Source: Falciphora oryzae (lineage: Eukaryota; Ascomycota; Sordariomycetes; Magnaporthales; Magnaporthaceae). From it: a stretch of 64,000 nt of DNA. Made by a program: the position numbers and the translations under genes. Shown piece by piece: positions 1 to 10,448 of the stretch (the stretch's first letter is position 1; each line of letters starts with the position of its first letter). The notes beneath the pieces are model-generated. The model did no database searches. It had not been told where the DNA came from and saw nothing but the letters and a program-made list of their open reading frames with translations. The stretch is from contig JNVV01000004.1 in the NCBI GenBank assembly GCA_000733355.1, positions 62,001-126,000 on the forward strand. Reading direction: 5' to 3'.

Positions 1-1218
1 ACCAAAAGCTCTCGGGCGAGACGCACGTCGCCCTGGCCCGCGACATGACGTTCGAAAAGGCCCTGCACAAAGATACCTCCGCCAACAAGGGCGGGTTCAG
101 CTCCATGCTGCGGAAGGACCACTCGGCCCAGAAAGCCGCAGTAGATCAGTACTTCCAGCACTGGGACAACAAAACGGCCAAGGACGAGACGGCCGAAGTC
201 CGCGAGGCGCGCCGGTCCGACTACGCCTCGCTGACGCGGCAGTACTACAACCTCGCGACGGACCTGTACGAGTACGGCTGGAGCCAGTCGTTCCACTTCT
301 GCCGCTTCGCCTACGGCGAGGGGTTCCACGCCGCCATCGCCCGCCACGAGCAGTACCTGGCGCACAGCATGGGCATCAAGAAGGGGATGAAGGTGCTGGA
401 CGTCGGGTGCGGCGTGGGCGGGCCGGCGAGGCAGATGGCAAAGTTTACGGGGGCGTACATCACCGGCGTCAACCTCAACGAGTACCAGGTCGAGCGGGCG
501 ACGAGATACGCCGAGCTGGAGGGCGTGTCGGACCAGCTGCGGTTTGTGCAGGCTGATTTCATGGTAAGCTTAACACAAACAAACACAGGCAACCAGGATC
601 TAACATGGATGGCAACAGAACATGCCTTTCGAGGAGGAGACCTTCGACGCCGTCTACGCCATCGAGGCGACCTGCCACGCCCCAACCCTTGAAGGCGTCT
701 ACAAGCAGATCTACCGCGTCCTCAAGCCCGGCGGCGTCTTTGGCGTGTACGAGTGGGTCATGACGGACAAGTACAACGACGCGGACCTGCGCCACCGCCA
801 GATCCGCCTCGACATCGAAGAGGGCGACGGCATCGCCAACATGATGACCGCACAGGACGCCCTCGCCGCCGTGCGCGCCGCCGGCTTCGAGCTGCTCGAG
901 CACGAGGACCTCGCTACTAGCCCCGGCGCGGGCAACAGGGCCGCCACGCCGTGGTACTGGCCGCTCGACGGGAGCAGCTGGCGGTGCGCGCAGAGCGTCG
1001 GCGACCTGCTGTCGATGTTCCGCATGACGCCCGCGGGAAGAACAGTCTCGCACGCCTTCATCTGGGCCATGGAGACGCTGAGGCTGGCGCCGCCGGGGAC
1101 GAGGAAGACGGCCGACAGCCTGGCCAAGGCGGCGGACGCGCTGGTGCAGGGCGGCAGGGAGGGCTTGTTCACGCCCATGTTCCTGATGGTTGCAAGAAAG
1201 CCGGTTGAGGAGCATTGA
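1..1218 (+). CDS. erg6: Sterol 24-C-methyltransferase-like protein, 5' partial
   Basis: SAM-dependent methyltransferase of the Erg6 type, which adds the C-24 methyl to the sterol side chain (zymosterol to fecosterol) in ergosterol synthesis at the ER and lipid droplets. The SAM-binding motif [13 protein letters not shown] and the Erg6 signatures [23 protein letters not shown] and [14 protein letters not shown] are visible. The exons join as 1..563 and 619..1218, with a 55-bp GTAAGC...CAG intron. An ATG lies at 45, but the frame is open upstream to base 3 and those codons (ending ...VALARD) align with the Erg6 N-terminus, so the true start probably lies just left of the window. About 386 residues are visible. 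It reads as somewhat diverged from canonical Erg6 in the C-terminal half (an extra GNRAATP stretch before WYWPL), so a paralogue is possible. Confidence 0.88.
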
Positions 1219-1466
1219 TTGGACAAAGGCCGCTTGTACATACACATTTCTTTGCTGCACTCCCGCATTGCACCCTTTCCTTCCCTTCACCAAACAATAG
1301 CCTGGCGACAATGGCTGTTGTTCCAGTCGTAAATGCCCAGATACGAGAATAATTAATAATAGCTGAGGGTTTGCCACGTTTAATCCCCCTGGCGTTGTCC
1401 AGCACTCAACCCCGAGCTGAGGCAGCCAGACAGACCCGTCCCGCAAGCAACCCCTTGACATCGACC

Positions 1467-2377
1467 ATGGCGCCTGTCTTCGTGGACTTGTCGGACGTGG
1501 ATTTGGCGGTTGAGCCCCCCTCGGCAGCGCAGCTGCGCGTGCGGGACGAAGTCTTCGAGCGAGCCAAGTACATCATCGGGATGGTCCTGCAAGCGGACAG
1601 ACAGACTCTGCGTCAGGCATGCCAGCTCAAAGGGCACAGCGACATCCTGCAAGACCACCAAACCCTCCACCCCGACACGCTCGACAGGCCCTCAAGAATC
1701 TCAACCACCTCGAAATCTGCTCAAACACCTTTGGCCCGCGCAACCCCTCCCACATCCTCATGTGCGCCGCAGGGCTCGGCATCGGCGTCTACACGCACAG
1801 CATCCTGCTCTCCCGCACCAGCTCACCCCTCTCCTTCTCCCGCGGCTCGGGACCCAACACCCAGACGTTCCAGACCACCGACGACGTCGGCAGGACCCTG
1901 CGCCGCCTCGTCCTCCAGCGCTTCGACCCGATCGACCTGGGCCTCTGCATCGCCTCGCTGCTCGTCGAGCTGTGTACCACCAGAATGCCTATTTCCTCCC
2001 AGTCCCGCAAGACCAAGCCAGACATGGAGGCGTGGAAGCGAGTCCGGCACCGTCTTGTAGGGACTGCCCACGCCCTGATCAGCCTGCGGCTCCAGCGCGA
2101 GCTCGAGCAAGTCCTCTCCGCCATGCCGCCGATGCTCCCGGGCGGTCCGGCCTGGGAGCCCCGGACCGACGCCGCTTGCTTCAAGGAGCAACTTCTACGC
2201 TCGGCCGTCGACACTGTTGTCTGGACGTTCGTCTATACCATGCTAGTCAGGCTGGGCTACATGCCCAAGCGACCTGCCTTTGCTAAGCGGGACACCAAGA
2301 GAGAAGGCCGCCTATTCCCGCGGCTTTTGCAAAGGGTTTCGCAGGCGCTGCGCAGGCGTGCCGATGGACACCAGTAA
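1467..2377 (+). CDS. Hypothetical protein with an apparent single-base frameshift
   Basis: I do not recognise this family. From ATG 1467 the frame reads an amphipathic, helix-like N-terminus (RVRDEVFERAKYIIGMVLQ) up to about 1688. A protein-like frame continues immediately one frame over (QALKNLNHLEICSNTFGP) to the stop at 2377. Joining them with one extra base near 1686 gives a smooth chain of about 303 residues (...HPDTLD-QALKNLN...). No good GT-AG intron bridges the frames: the only phase-compatible option, GTCCTG at 1584 to CGACAG at 1687, has a poor donor and would delete plausible coding sequence. The C-terminal part includes a hydrophobic stretch around FVYTMLVRLGY and a basic tail. 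It lies 249 bp downstream of the erg6-like gene and is convergent with the GH5 gene. Confidence 0.5.
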
Positions 2378-2497
2378 CTGCTCAGGCAAGCCCAGTCAAA
2401 TTTAGTATATACCAAGATGGCTCGCGCCAGCAAACCACGTAAAAACCATCATGCAAATCCCAGTGTCATTGGTCGCGTAAAAAGTCTGTGCCTCCAC

Positions 2498-3928
2498 TCA
2501 TACATCGTTCCTCAACACCTCGTTCAGCTCGTCCCTCTTGACGCAGCGCTCGAGCGCGAAGCTGGCCGCCAGCTCCTCGAGCTCGGCCTCGGTCTTGCCG
2601 CGGAACAGCTCGGCCATCTCGTAGCCGAGGTACTCGCTCATGAGCATCTCGCGCACCGCCCGCTCGACCTGCCTGTCGAACGTCCAGACGTTGGGGTACT
2701 TCTTGAGCAGGTGCGCCGGGATCTCCTTCTTGAGCTTCTCGAGGAAGGGCGCGTAGACCTCGTTGTCGACGCCGCTCTTGTCGGCTACACCCCAGAAGTC
2801 CAGCCCGAGCCGCTGCTTCTTCTCGACAAACGGCTGGATCAGGCGCATGTAGGGGCTTTCCGGGTCCACGTACACCATGCCCTGGTAGCCGATGTCTTTG
2901 TACAGCCAGATGCTCCACGACACGTCGCCGAACTCGCGGTACACCTGCAGCTGCTCCTTGAGCAGGGCGAAGCGCTTGCGGTTGGTGGCCTCGGCGTTGG
3001 GGTCCGTCCGCGCGTCCTGGTAGACGGGGCCGAACTCGCCGTTCCAGATGGGGACGCCGGCCTTTTTCATGAATTCGACCTTGCGCCCGAAGCTCTCCCG
3101 CAGCTTCTGCTTCTGCTCAGCCGTGCCCTCGTATTGCTCCGGCAGCGGGAACCCGAGGAAGCTGTAGTCGTGGCAGCTGTACACCGTGTTGGGCAGGGGC
3201 TTGTCGACGGGGAAGGCCGAGAAGTCCATGGCGTACGTGTTGCCGTCCACGAACAGGATGTGGTCCGGGTCGACGGCCCGGATCGCCTTCTCGGCGCGCC
3301 CGTACCAGGCCAGCAGGCGCGTGTGCTTGGGATCGGCCGGCTCGTTGAGCGGGTTGTAGCCGGCGATGACGGGGTTGCCCTTGTAGTGGGCAGCCAGCGC
3401 TTCCCACAGCTGGATGGCGCGGTCCTGCAGGTCGCGGAAGTCCCAGAAGACGGCGCGGTTGAGGCCCGAGTCGCTGTGCCAGTCCTGGTTCTGGCCGCCG
3501 GGCACGGCGTGCAGGTCCAGGACCACGTAGATGTTGTGGCGCCCGCAGATGTCGACGATGCGGTCCAGCAGGGCAAAGCCCGACTGCTTGATGACGCTGG
3601 GGTTGTCGTCATCCATGAAGCGGCGGTAGTTGAAGGGCACGCGTAGGCAGCTGAGCCCTAGCGACGCAAACAGCGCCGCGTCGGCCTCCGTGAAGAAGTG
3701 GTGGATGAGACGCGAGAAGAAGAAGTCGGCCTTCTCCTGCCCGAGCACCTCAGCCATGGCCTCGCGGTGCTCGAACTCGTGGCCCGAGTAGCCCGTGATA
3801 AAGTTCTCCATGTTGAGCATGCCGCCCAAGCCAGCGCCTTTGAGCAGCACGCTCTCGCCCTGGGGGTTGACGATCTTGGTGCCGTTGACGCGCAGCAATG
3901 TGCACGGCGGATTTGTTCGTGTCGACAT
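2498..3928 (-). CDS. Glycoside hydrolase family 5 (exo-1,3-beta-glucanase-like), intracellular
   Basis: Single-exon gene, 476 residues, a GH5 clan-A retaining glycosidase resembling glucan 1,3-beta-glucosidases. The acid/base glutamate lies in GYNPLNEP (E196) and the nucleophile in IWNGEFGP (E298); other family blocks are LRVPFNYRRF, VVLDLHAVPGGQN and the substrate-site pattern HDYSF. The start at 3928 is chosen because the family N-terminus (LLRVNGTKIVNPQGESVLLKG) follows directly. The frame stays open to 4057, but that extension is unlike protein. No signal peptide is visible, so the enzyme is probably cytosolic, like other unsecreted GH5 members of this size. Substrate specificity cannot be decided here. 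It lies downstream of and in the same direction as the Zn2Cys6 factor gene at 4378-6447. Confidence 0.9.
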   Translation of the reverse strand: MSTRTNPPCTLLRVNGTKIVNPQGESVLLKGAGLGGMLNMENFITGYSGHEFEHREAMAEVLGQEKADFFFSRLIHHFFTEADAALFASLGLSCLRVPFNYRRFMDDDNPSVIKQSGFALLDRIVDICGRHNIYVVLDLHAVPGGQNQDWHSDSGLNRAVFWDFRDLQDRAIQLWEALAAHYKGNPVIAGYNPLNEPADPKHTRLLAWYGRAEKAIRAVDPDHILFVDGNTYAMDFSAFPVDKPLPNTVYSCHDYSFLGFPLPEQYEGTAEQKQKLRESFGRKVEFMKKAGVPIWNGEFGPVYQDARTDPNAEATNRKRFALLKEQLQVYREFGDVSWSIWLYKDIGYQGMVYVDPESPYMRLIQPFVEKKQRLGLDFWGVADKSGVDNEVYAPFLEKLKKEIPAHLLKKYPNVWTFDRQVERAVREMLMSEYLGYEMAELFRGKTEAELEELAASFALERCVKRDELNEVLRNDV

Positions 3929-4377
3929 GGCTGTGTCTGATTTGGTCCGAGATTGGGGAGTGAAGCAGTGACGGAACGATGCGACGGGACCTTTGAGATC
4001 TAGCCCGACGGAAGATGAACGCTTGTCAACCTGCCCCGAGGGTTGAACACGCCTCAATACCTCAAACCCGTCCGCGATTATTTATTGCAGGCAGCGTTGT
4101 CTTTTCCCCGCTGTGTTTTTCGCCTACCCGCCCCATTCCGTCATCTTGTCAGGGCTGCCTGTTTTGGCAGCGTTGGAGCAATCCCCGAGTAGGGGGCCCC
4201 TTTTTGCAACCGCCACCTCTGCTGGCCCTTAACTGCGACACTCCGCGACACCAGCTTTAAACGAGGCAAGGGGGTGGGGGATGGGGAAGTGGGCTGGGAA
4301 ATTTGCGGGGAACCACGCGGCCCATCCAGTTTTCACGGTCCCATCGACTGATCGATGTCTCCTATTTTCCCAGCTGC
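3929..4377. other. Intergenic, 449 bp
   Basis: This is the upstream region of the GH5 gene and the 3' flank of the transcription-factor gene. No further coding signal or clear promoter element was seen. Confidence 0.6.
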
Positions 4378-6447
4378 TCACCCGGCCAACGTGGAGACGA
4401 GCCCCGTCTCCAGAATGCTGCGCACCTGGTGAAACTCGCTCGTTTCTGCGCTCCAGATGCTGAGCAGAGACAGCATCTCGCTGACCGACTGATGCCACCC
4501 GGCCGGCACCGACAGGCTAAGCGTCGGTGGGTCGCCTCGGCCGTCACATCCGGGCAGGCGCGCGCATTTTGTGGCCGCTGCGAGGAGGACCAGCGAGCTG
4601 CGGTAGCACGTATGCATCATGTACAGCGTGCCGTGGTGCCGATGCTGGTACCCCGGCTTGTTGACTACCAGTCGGTACAAGTGGTAGTCTAGCCCCTTTT
4701 GCGCGAGCTGCTGGTGATGACACGCCTTGTTTTCGTCTCCAAACTGGCCGTATTCATGGGCCCGGTCTCCTCCCAGATAAGCCGACAGGAACGGCCAGTA
4801 TATCATCTCGTAGATATTTAAAGCGTGGCCCCTGAGAACAAAACAACATACGTCGTCCTTGTCTGGCGGGGCGTCAAAGGACAGACAGGGTGGCAGTGAC
4901 CGGATCCAGTCGAGCGTCTGCTCTTCATACGAGGGCACGCTGGCGGCGACAGCTGCCAGGAAGTTCAGCTGGCAGGATGCGTGCTTCTCTCGTAGCTCGA
5001 GCAGCTCGGCTCCAATGCGCGCGCACAGCCGACGCAGCGAGATCTCGGACAGGTAGAAATACCAGGACGTACGTTCCCTCTCGTCCTGCAGGCTCTCTGG
5101 CGTCACCATCATCCCCACCGTCATGATATCCGCTCTGCTGGTTCCGGAATGGGTGCGGGCGCCCGCCCTCGGCCCCGGCGGGGTGGGGAAGAAAGAGGGA
5201 TACGAGGTCGTGGCCGTTCCAGAGTTGTGGTCGTCGGTGCCAAAGTCCTGCAGGTGCGGGAAATGAGCCCTTCCCTCGCGTTCCGACTTCCAGGACGACC
5301 AGTAGATAGCCTGCTGGAACCGGTCGATGGTGTGGTCGTGGTGGTGCGAGTCCTCGGCCAGCGCATTGTGGTATTCCCGCTGGGATCCGGGGCTGAGAAA
5401 GGCAAAGTGCTGGCAGCTGGCCAATGCCTGCATAAAGCAGCGCCAGGCCTCGCGTCGCTGGAAAGTGCACATCAAGTAGACGCCAGCCAGAAACAAGCAC
5501 TGCGGCGCAATGGTCTGGTCCGACGTCATGACAACCCCCAGCCGCTTTTGGGCCGCATGGAAGTACAACTGGGCTTCTGTATAAGCTGCGCTTCGTGGCA
5601 TGGTGCTGTGGCTGGGGCCCAAGGGCGTGGCCACTGCGCCCAGGGCCAATATCAATAGAGCAAGGCACGACTCGGCCGACCAGTCGATGCCGTTTAGCAC
5701 AGCGGATTGGACAAGACTCCGGGTGCCGGTCTCGTCGAGAATTGGGTTTTTGACGTGGACGTGGCTGAAGAAGCTGTCCAGCAGCTCACGGACACGGCGG
5801 GGCTCGTCTTCTAGTCCGGCCAGCCCGGCCGCAGGCGACCTGTCGGAGGCTGCAGCCGGGAGACTGGTGCTGCCAGCCCGAACATGTGTGCCCGCGGCCG
5901 TCACAATGGGCTGCAGAATCGGCCATGCCATGACAGTCTCGACGTGCGGGGGCAGCACCATGCCCTTGTCGATGCCGAAAACAGCATCAGCCGCAGTATT
6001 GGCCTGACGGAACATTGGCGTGGCGCCGCTGCTGCTTGGAGCCCCTGCATCATCGGTGGAGGCGATACGACCCTTCGGGGATCGGAGGAGTTCTTCCAGC
6101 TCGTCAAGCCTCTCCAGAATTTTCAGGCTGGCTGGGTCAAAGCTCGACAGGTCGACGGGCGACTGGATGCACTTGGCCCCGGTTTTGAGGCAGAAGGAGC
6201 ATGAGGGCTTCAGGTTGTCACACTTTGTCCGCCGCGCCCGGCATACCTGGCAGGCCTTGACGGCTCGCCTTCTCTGGTATGCAGCTGTTCCCCGTGGGGA
6301 CGGGCGAGGATTCCGGGTGGCCGCAGGCGAGGGCGCACCTTCTTCGGATCCGACCCCGTGCGTGGCTACAAGCTCAGTCGCTGCTGCAGTGGCCATGTCG
6401 GTCATGTCCAGCGGTGGGCCTCGAGGCAGAGGTTGTTGTTGGTCCAT
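4378..6447 (-). CDS. Zn2Cys6 fungal-specific transcription factor
   Basis: Single-exon gene of 689 residues. The Zn2Cys6 binuclear cluster starts at ACQVCRARRTKC, with the six cysteines at residues 66, 69, 76, 83, 86 and 93 (CX2CX6CX6CX2CX6C). It is preceded by a basic, proline/arginine-rich N-terminus and followed by a short predicted coiled coil (LKILERLDELEELLRSPKGR). The middle region (about 200-560) has the composition of the fungal-specific TF domain (EAQLYFHAAQKRLG, FLAGVYLMCTFQRREAWR). ATG 6447 is preferred over the upstream in-frame ATG at 6588 because the extra 47 residues look like leader sequence. It is divergent from the alpha-glucoside-type transporter at 7049 and upstream of a GH5 gene, which suggests local control of sugar use (inference). 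Confidence 0.9.
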   Translation of the reverse strand: MDQQQPLPRGPPLDMTDMATAAATELVATHGVGSEEGAPSPAATRNPRPSPRGTAAYQRRRAVKACQVCRARRTKCDNLKPSCSFCLKTGAKCIQSPVDLSSFDPASLKILERLDELEELLRSPKGRIASTDDAGAPSSSGATPMFRQANTAADAVFGIDKGMVLPPHVETVMAWPILQPIVTAAGTHVRAGSTSLPAAASDRSPAAGLAGLEDEPRRVRELLDSFFSHVHVKNPILDETGTRSLVQSAVLNGIDWSAESCLALLILALGAVATPLGPSHSTMPRSAAYTEAQLYFHAAQKRLGVVMTSDQTIAPQCLFLAGVYLMCTFQRREAWRCFMQALASCQHFAFLSPGSQREYHNALAEDSHHHDHTIDRFQQAIYWSSWKSEREGRAHFPHLQDFGTDDHNSGTATTSYPSFFPTPPGPRAGARTHSGTSRADIMTVGMMVTPESLQDERERTSWYFYLSEISLRRLCARIGAELLELREKHASCQLNFLAAVAASVPSYEEQTLDWIRSLPPCLSFDAPPDKDDVCCFVLRGHALNIYEMIYWPFLSAYLGGDRAHEYGQFGDENKACHHQQLAQKGLDYHLYRLVVNKPGYQHRHHGTLYMMHTCYRSSLVLLAAATKCARLPGCDGRGDPPTLSLSVPAGWHQSVSEMLSLLSIWSAETSEFHQVRSILETGLVSTLAG

Positions 6448-7048
6448 CGAATCCGCACAGTCGGGCCCGGGTTTCGGTCCAGCTGCTGTCCTCGACTGTG
6501 ACGTGTTGTCTGTCAGCAGAAAGTGATATCTGTGTGTGAGAAGATGGACCCCTGAAACATGCGAGATAGCACGCGCGGAATGTCGCACTTAACAAGTCCA
6601 GGCCTCCTCACCAACAAGGCACATGATCCCGACTGCTCATGGATATGGAGCCACTCACAGGAGCCAGCCCAGACCCCGGTGCGACCCAGTGTATGACTCG
6701 GGACAATACTCGGCTGATGTCCGCATGGAGGCCACCCCGCTCTTCCCCGGATTCGGAAAGGCGTTCCAGGCCCGACCCCAGTCTCCACGCGGGTCCCCGA
6801 GGTTCAGACCCGGTGCCTTTTCGGGCGTTTGACCGGGCCAGCAGGAGACAAGGCCGGGGGAGCGAGAACGAGGCAAAACAAAAAGAAAAGAGGAGAACAC
6901 CGACAGGGACTGGCGGTCGGTGCATCCAACACGTATAAAGCGCGACGGATCGCCGACGCTGGAGACAAGCACAGCATCTGCTTACCACACACATCTCCAC
7001 TTGGTTTCCTTAGCTTTTCTTGGTCAAGGAACCAACTCTCCCGCCGCG
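6448..7048. promoter_or_regulatory. Shared divergent intergenic region between Zn2Cys6 factor and MFS transporter
   Basis: This 601-bp region serves both divergent genes. A TATA-like TATAAAG lies at 6934-6940, about 110 bp before the transporter ATG. Several CGG triplets, the half-site of Zn2Cys6 proteins, occur as direct repeats: CGGATTCGG at 6748-6756, CGGTCGG at 6914-6920, and a CGG-N8-CGG near 6800-6835. Such triplets are frequent in GC-rich DNA, so their function is only suggested. Confidence 0.4.
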
Positions 7049-8684
7049 ATGGGGACACTCGAGCAACAGGATTCGGCACTATCGGTCGAGCCCGTGGCCG
7101 AGCACCACGACTCCAAGCGTGATGGCAAGGCGACTGTCAACCGGCAGGAGCACGACCTGACCCTGCAGGAGGCCTTCAGTAACCACAAGACGCTTATCTG
7201 GTGGTGTTTCTACTGGGCCATGTGTGCCGTCGGATGGTAAGTCTTGAGTCTCTCAGTCCGTCGCTCAACGAGTCACACCCTGGCCAGCAACTAACATGCC
7301 GTCGTCTTTGTGTCTGTTTAGGGGCTTCGATGCGCAGATCAACGGTAACATGATCGCGGTCGAGGCGTTCAGGAGAGACTTTGGCTACGTGGCCGACGAC
7401 GGCAAGGCCATCCTGCCGGCCGAGTGGCAGACGGCCTTCAACGTGGTGCCGACGGTCGGCCAGTTCTTCGGCGGCTTCCTCTGCAGCTGGGTCGCCGACC
7501 GCATCGGCCGCCGGGGCGCGCTCGTGCTGGGTCTCCTGCTCGCTGGTGGCGGGGCCATCGGTGAGGTCTTCTCCCAGACGCGCGCGGCCTTCCTCTGCTC
7601 CAAGATCGTGCTCGGCTTCGGGCTGAGCTGCTACCTGACGCTGGCACCGCTGGCGACGAGCGAGATCGCGCCCGTGGCGCTGCGCGGGTACGCCACGTCG
7701 GGCGTCAACCTGGGCATCGCCATGGGCCAGCTGCTGTCCAACGCCGTGGTCAAGGCCTTCAGCGACCGCAAAGACCCGTGGGCGTACCGCGGCCCGTTCG
7801 CGACGCAGCTCTTCTTTGTCGTCTTCCTGGCCGTGTTCCTGCCGTTCCTGCCCGAGACGCCGTGGCACCTGGCGCGCAAGGGCAAGAAGGAGCAGGCCAT
7901 CAGGGCCATCAAGCAGCTGTTTGGGCGCGACTACGACGCCGAGACACGGCTGCGGGGGCTCGAGGTGACGATCGACGAGGAGCGGCGGTCCAAGGTGGCG
8001 CAGGGGCGGCTGATTGACTGCTTCCGCAGCACAAACCTGTTGCGCACGGGCATCTCGACGGGCGTGTTCCTGTGCCAGCACCTGGTGGGCATCATTTTTG
8101 TGCTCGGCTACTCGACCTACTTCTTCCAGCTGGCCGGGCTGCCCGAGTCGCGGGCGTTCGACCTCAGCGTGGGCGTGACGGCGTGTGGCGTGGCGGGCAA
8201 CACGACCAGCTGGTTCGTGGTGGAGCGGTTCGGGCGGCGCACCGTGTTCCTGACGGGCATGGGCACGCTGACGGGGCTGCTGATGCTGGTCGGCATCATG
8301 GACGTGGTGCCGGCGGGGGCGGCCAACTGGGTGCAGGCGGGGGCGACGGTGGTGTACGCCTTTGTGTACTTCCTGACGGTCGGGGCCATGGCGTTTGCCA
8401 TCCTGGGCGAGGCGTCCAGCACGACGCTACGGGCCAAGACCATCTCACTGGCCACGGCGACGCAGGCGCTGTGCGGCATCGTCTTCAACTTTGCCATCCC
8501 GTACATGGTCAACCCGGACCAGGGCGACTTGAGGGGCAAGGTCGGCTTCGTCTTTGGCGGGCTGGGGCTGCTGGGCACGCTGGGCAGCTGGGTGTATGTT
8601 CCCGAGCTCAAGGGCAAGACGTTTGACGAGATTGACCGGCTGTTTGAGGCCAAGGCGCCGCCGCGGAGGATGGGCGACCACTAG
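7049..8684 (+). CDS. MFS sugar transporter, maltose/alpha-glucoside permease type
   Basis: Major facilitator superfamily proton-coupled sugar importer of the plasma membrane, 516 residues, about 12 TM segments. Exons 7049..7236 and 7322..8684 with an 85-bp GTAAGT...TTTAG intron; the junction rebuilds the TM1 motif WGFDAQINGNMI. Sugar-porter signatures are present: DRIGRRGALV after TM2, PETPWHLARKGK after TM6, and ERFGRRTVFL after TM8. The PE[TS]PW form and the acidic N-terminus followed by EAFSNHKTLIWWCFY match fungal maltose/alpha-glucoside permeases rather than hexose transporters. Its neighbour at 4378-6447 is a divergent Zn2Cys6 factor, the usual arrangement for a pathway-specific regulator and its target, although this pairing is inferred from position only. 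Confidence 0.9.
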
Positions 8685-8934
8685 GTGGCTTTGGCTGGAG
8701 TGGAAGGGTTCTGTTTTGTCAAGAAAGTGATGGCGAGCTGCGTGCTAGCGTGCGGCCCCAGAGAGCGGGGCCACCTGTAATCCATTTTCCACGCTAGCGC
8801 TTTTTTGTCCAACCCACCTAGCAACATAAACCAAGTGAGACCTCCTTGACAACATCAACAAGCATCATCGATTTTTACGTAGCAGGCAGACACGCCCATG
8901 GATCCGACTATTTACAATACACCACTGAACCCCA

Positions 8935-10448
8935 TCAGATCCCCTCAATCAGCTTGGGCAGCACCACATTGTTGTACTCCCACACCACCGTCGAAAAGCC
9001 CGCCGAAAAGGCCGCGCCCGTGTACCACGTCGATCGCCGCCCCTGCAGCGCCGTCTGCTTGGTCATGAAGCCGGCGCGCAGCTCGTCCACCGAGACGTGC
9101 GGGTGCATCTTGCCATGACTGGCGAACTCGACAAACTCGACGTCGCCCGCCTCCTGCGCCAGCACACCCGAGGCCATCAGGTTGCCGACCGACTTCCTCA
9201 TCAGCGCCTTCATGCTCTCGCTCGTATCCTGGTCCGTCCCCACCGCCGTAAACTGGAACAGGTCCTTCGTGTCCTTGATCCAGTCCATGCGTCCGACCTG
9301 CGCCGCGAGGGGGTATACGGTGTAGTTGGTCGAGCCCGGCAGCGGCGAGCGGTTCGAGTAGGCCCTGCCCGCCTTGAGCGCCGGGTGCCGGATGATACCC
9401 GCATACACGGTCGTGAACTTGATCTTGGAGAAGACGTCCGCCTCGGCCTGGTCCAAGTCCAGGGTCGCCATGCTCTCGGGCGTGGGCTCCATGGCCACCA
9501 GCAGCCGCTTAGCCTTGACCGTGGCGGTCTTGCCGTCGGCGCTGCGCACCTCGAGGCACACGCCGCCGTCGGTGCGCTTGGACGACGCCACGGTGCTCGA
9601 ATACAGCACGTCGTCGTCCAGGAACTTGGCCACGGCGTCGTACAGGTCGTACAGGCGGCCCGAGGACGGAACGGCGGCGCGGGCCTGGCCAAGAAGAGCC
9701 CGGGCCATGGGCAGACCTGACGCCTGGATGACGAACAGGGTCGGCACCTCCATGGGGTCGCCGAGGCCCTGGACGGTCGCGTCCCACATGCCCGGCACCG
9801 AGGCCTCGATCTTGTACTTGGCCACGAAGTCACGGAACGGCATGAGCAGGTCCTCGGGGATCTCGCCCGCCCTGGGGAAGTTCTCGAAGCCCGGCATCAT
9901 GATGCTCTCGTACTGGGCGATGGCGTCGACATACTTCTGGAGCGCCGGGAACTGGGCGTCCGGGGCCGGCGGGGCCCAGCCGGGCACCTCCTTTCCGGTC
10001 GTCATGTCGACGTACTTGTACTCGAGCGTGGCGAACTCCATGGAGCCGTTGGTCGACACTCCCATGCGCTCGGGAAACCCGAGCGTGTCCTTGTACTCCA
10101 TCCACGCCTGCACGCCAACGTTAATCTTCTTGCCGGTCGCCGGGTCATTGTAGAAGGCGGTATGGCCACCCTGGAGGGGTCGGATCAGGTCAGCGGACAG
10201 GAACGGCTAGCAACTCTACATCACCCCGTCTTGGTAGTACTTACAAGCTGGCTGGCCTTCTCAACCACAAGCACGCTCTTGCCGTGATCGCGAAGCCAGA
10301 CGGCAGCATGCGCCCCGGCAGCGCCGCCACCGACGACAACCACATCGCGCTCGATTGTGGCGGCGGCAGGGAAGGCGGCAGCGCGAGCAGCGAAAAGAGT
10401 GGTGACCACAAGTCTCGCGCTCGACCACATGCTGATAGCGGCGCGCAT
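8935..10448 (-). CDS. Secreted FAD-dependent oxidoreductase (amine-oxidase/beta-cyclopiazonate dehydrogenase-like)
   Basis: Exons (minus strand) 10448..10245 and 10170..8935, separated by a 74-bp GTAAGT...CCAG intron at a codon boundary; 479 residues. The N-terminus has a hydrophobic signal-like segment (residues about 7-27, ending in AFPAAA). It is followed directly by a Rossmann dinucleotide-binding fold, VVVVGGGAAGAHAA, and the acidic VLVVEKA that contacts the FAD ribose; the junction restores QLGGHTAFY. Overall layout matches NAD(P)-binding amine-oxidoreductase proteins often annotated as beta-cyclopiazonate dehydrogenase. The true substrate is unknown, and no other biosynthetic gene of a cyclopiazonate-type cluster is nearby. 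The gene converges with the MFS transporter, with 250 bp between stops. Confidence 0.82.

Noticed and set aside
2417..3646. Plus-strand open frame of 409 codons opposite the GH5 gene
   Set aside because: It is a mirror frame of a GC-rich gene with a valine/leucine/arginine bias; the minus strand carries complete GH5 catalytic motifs.
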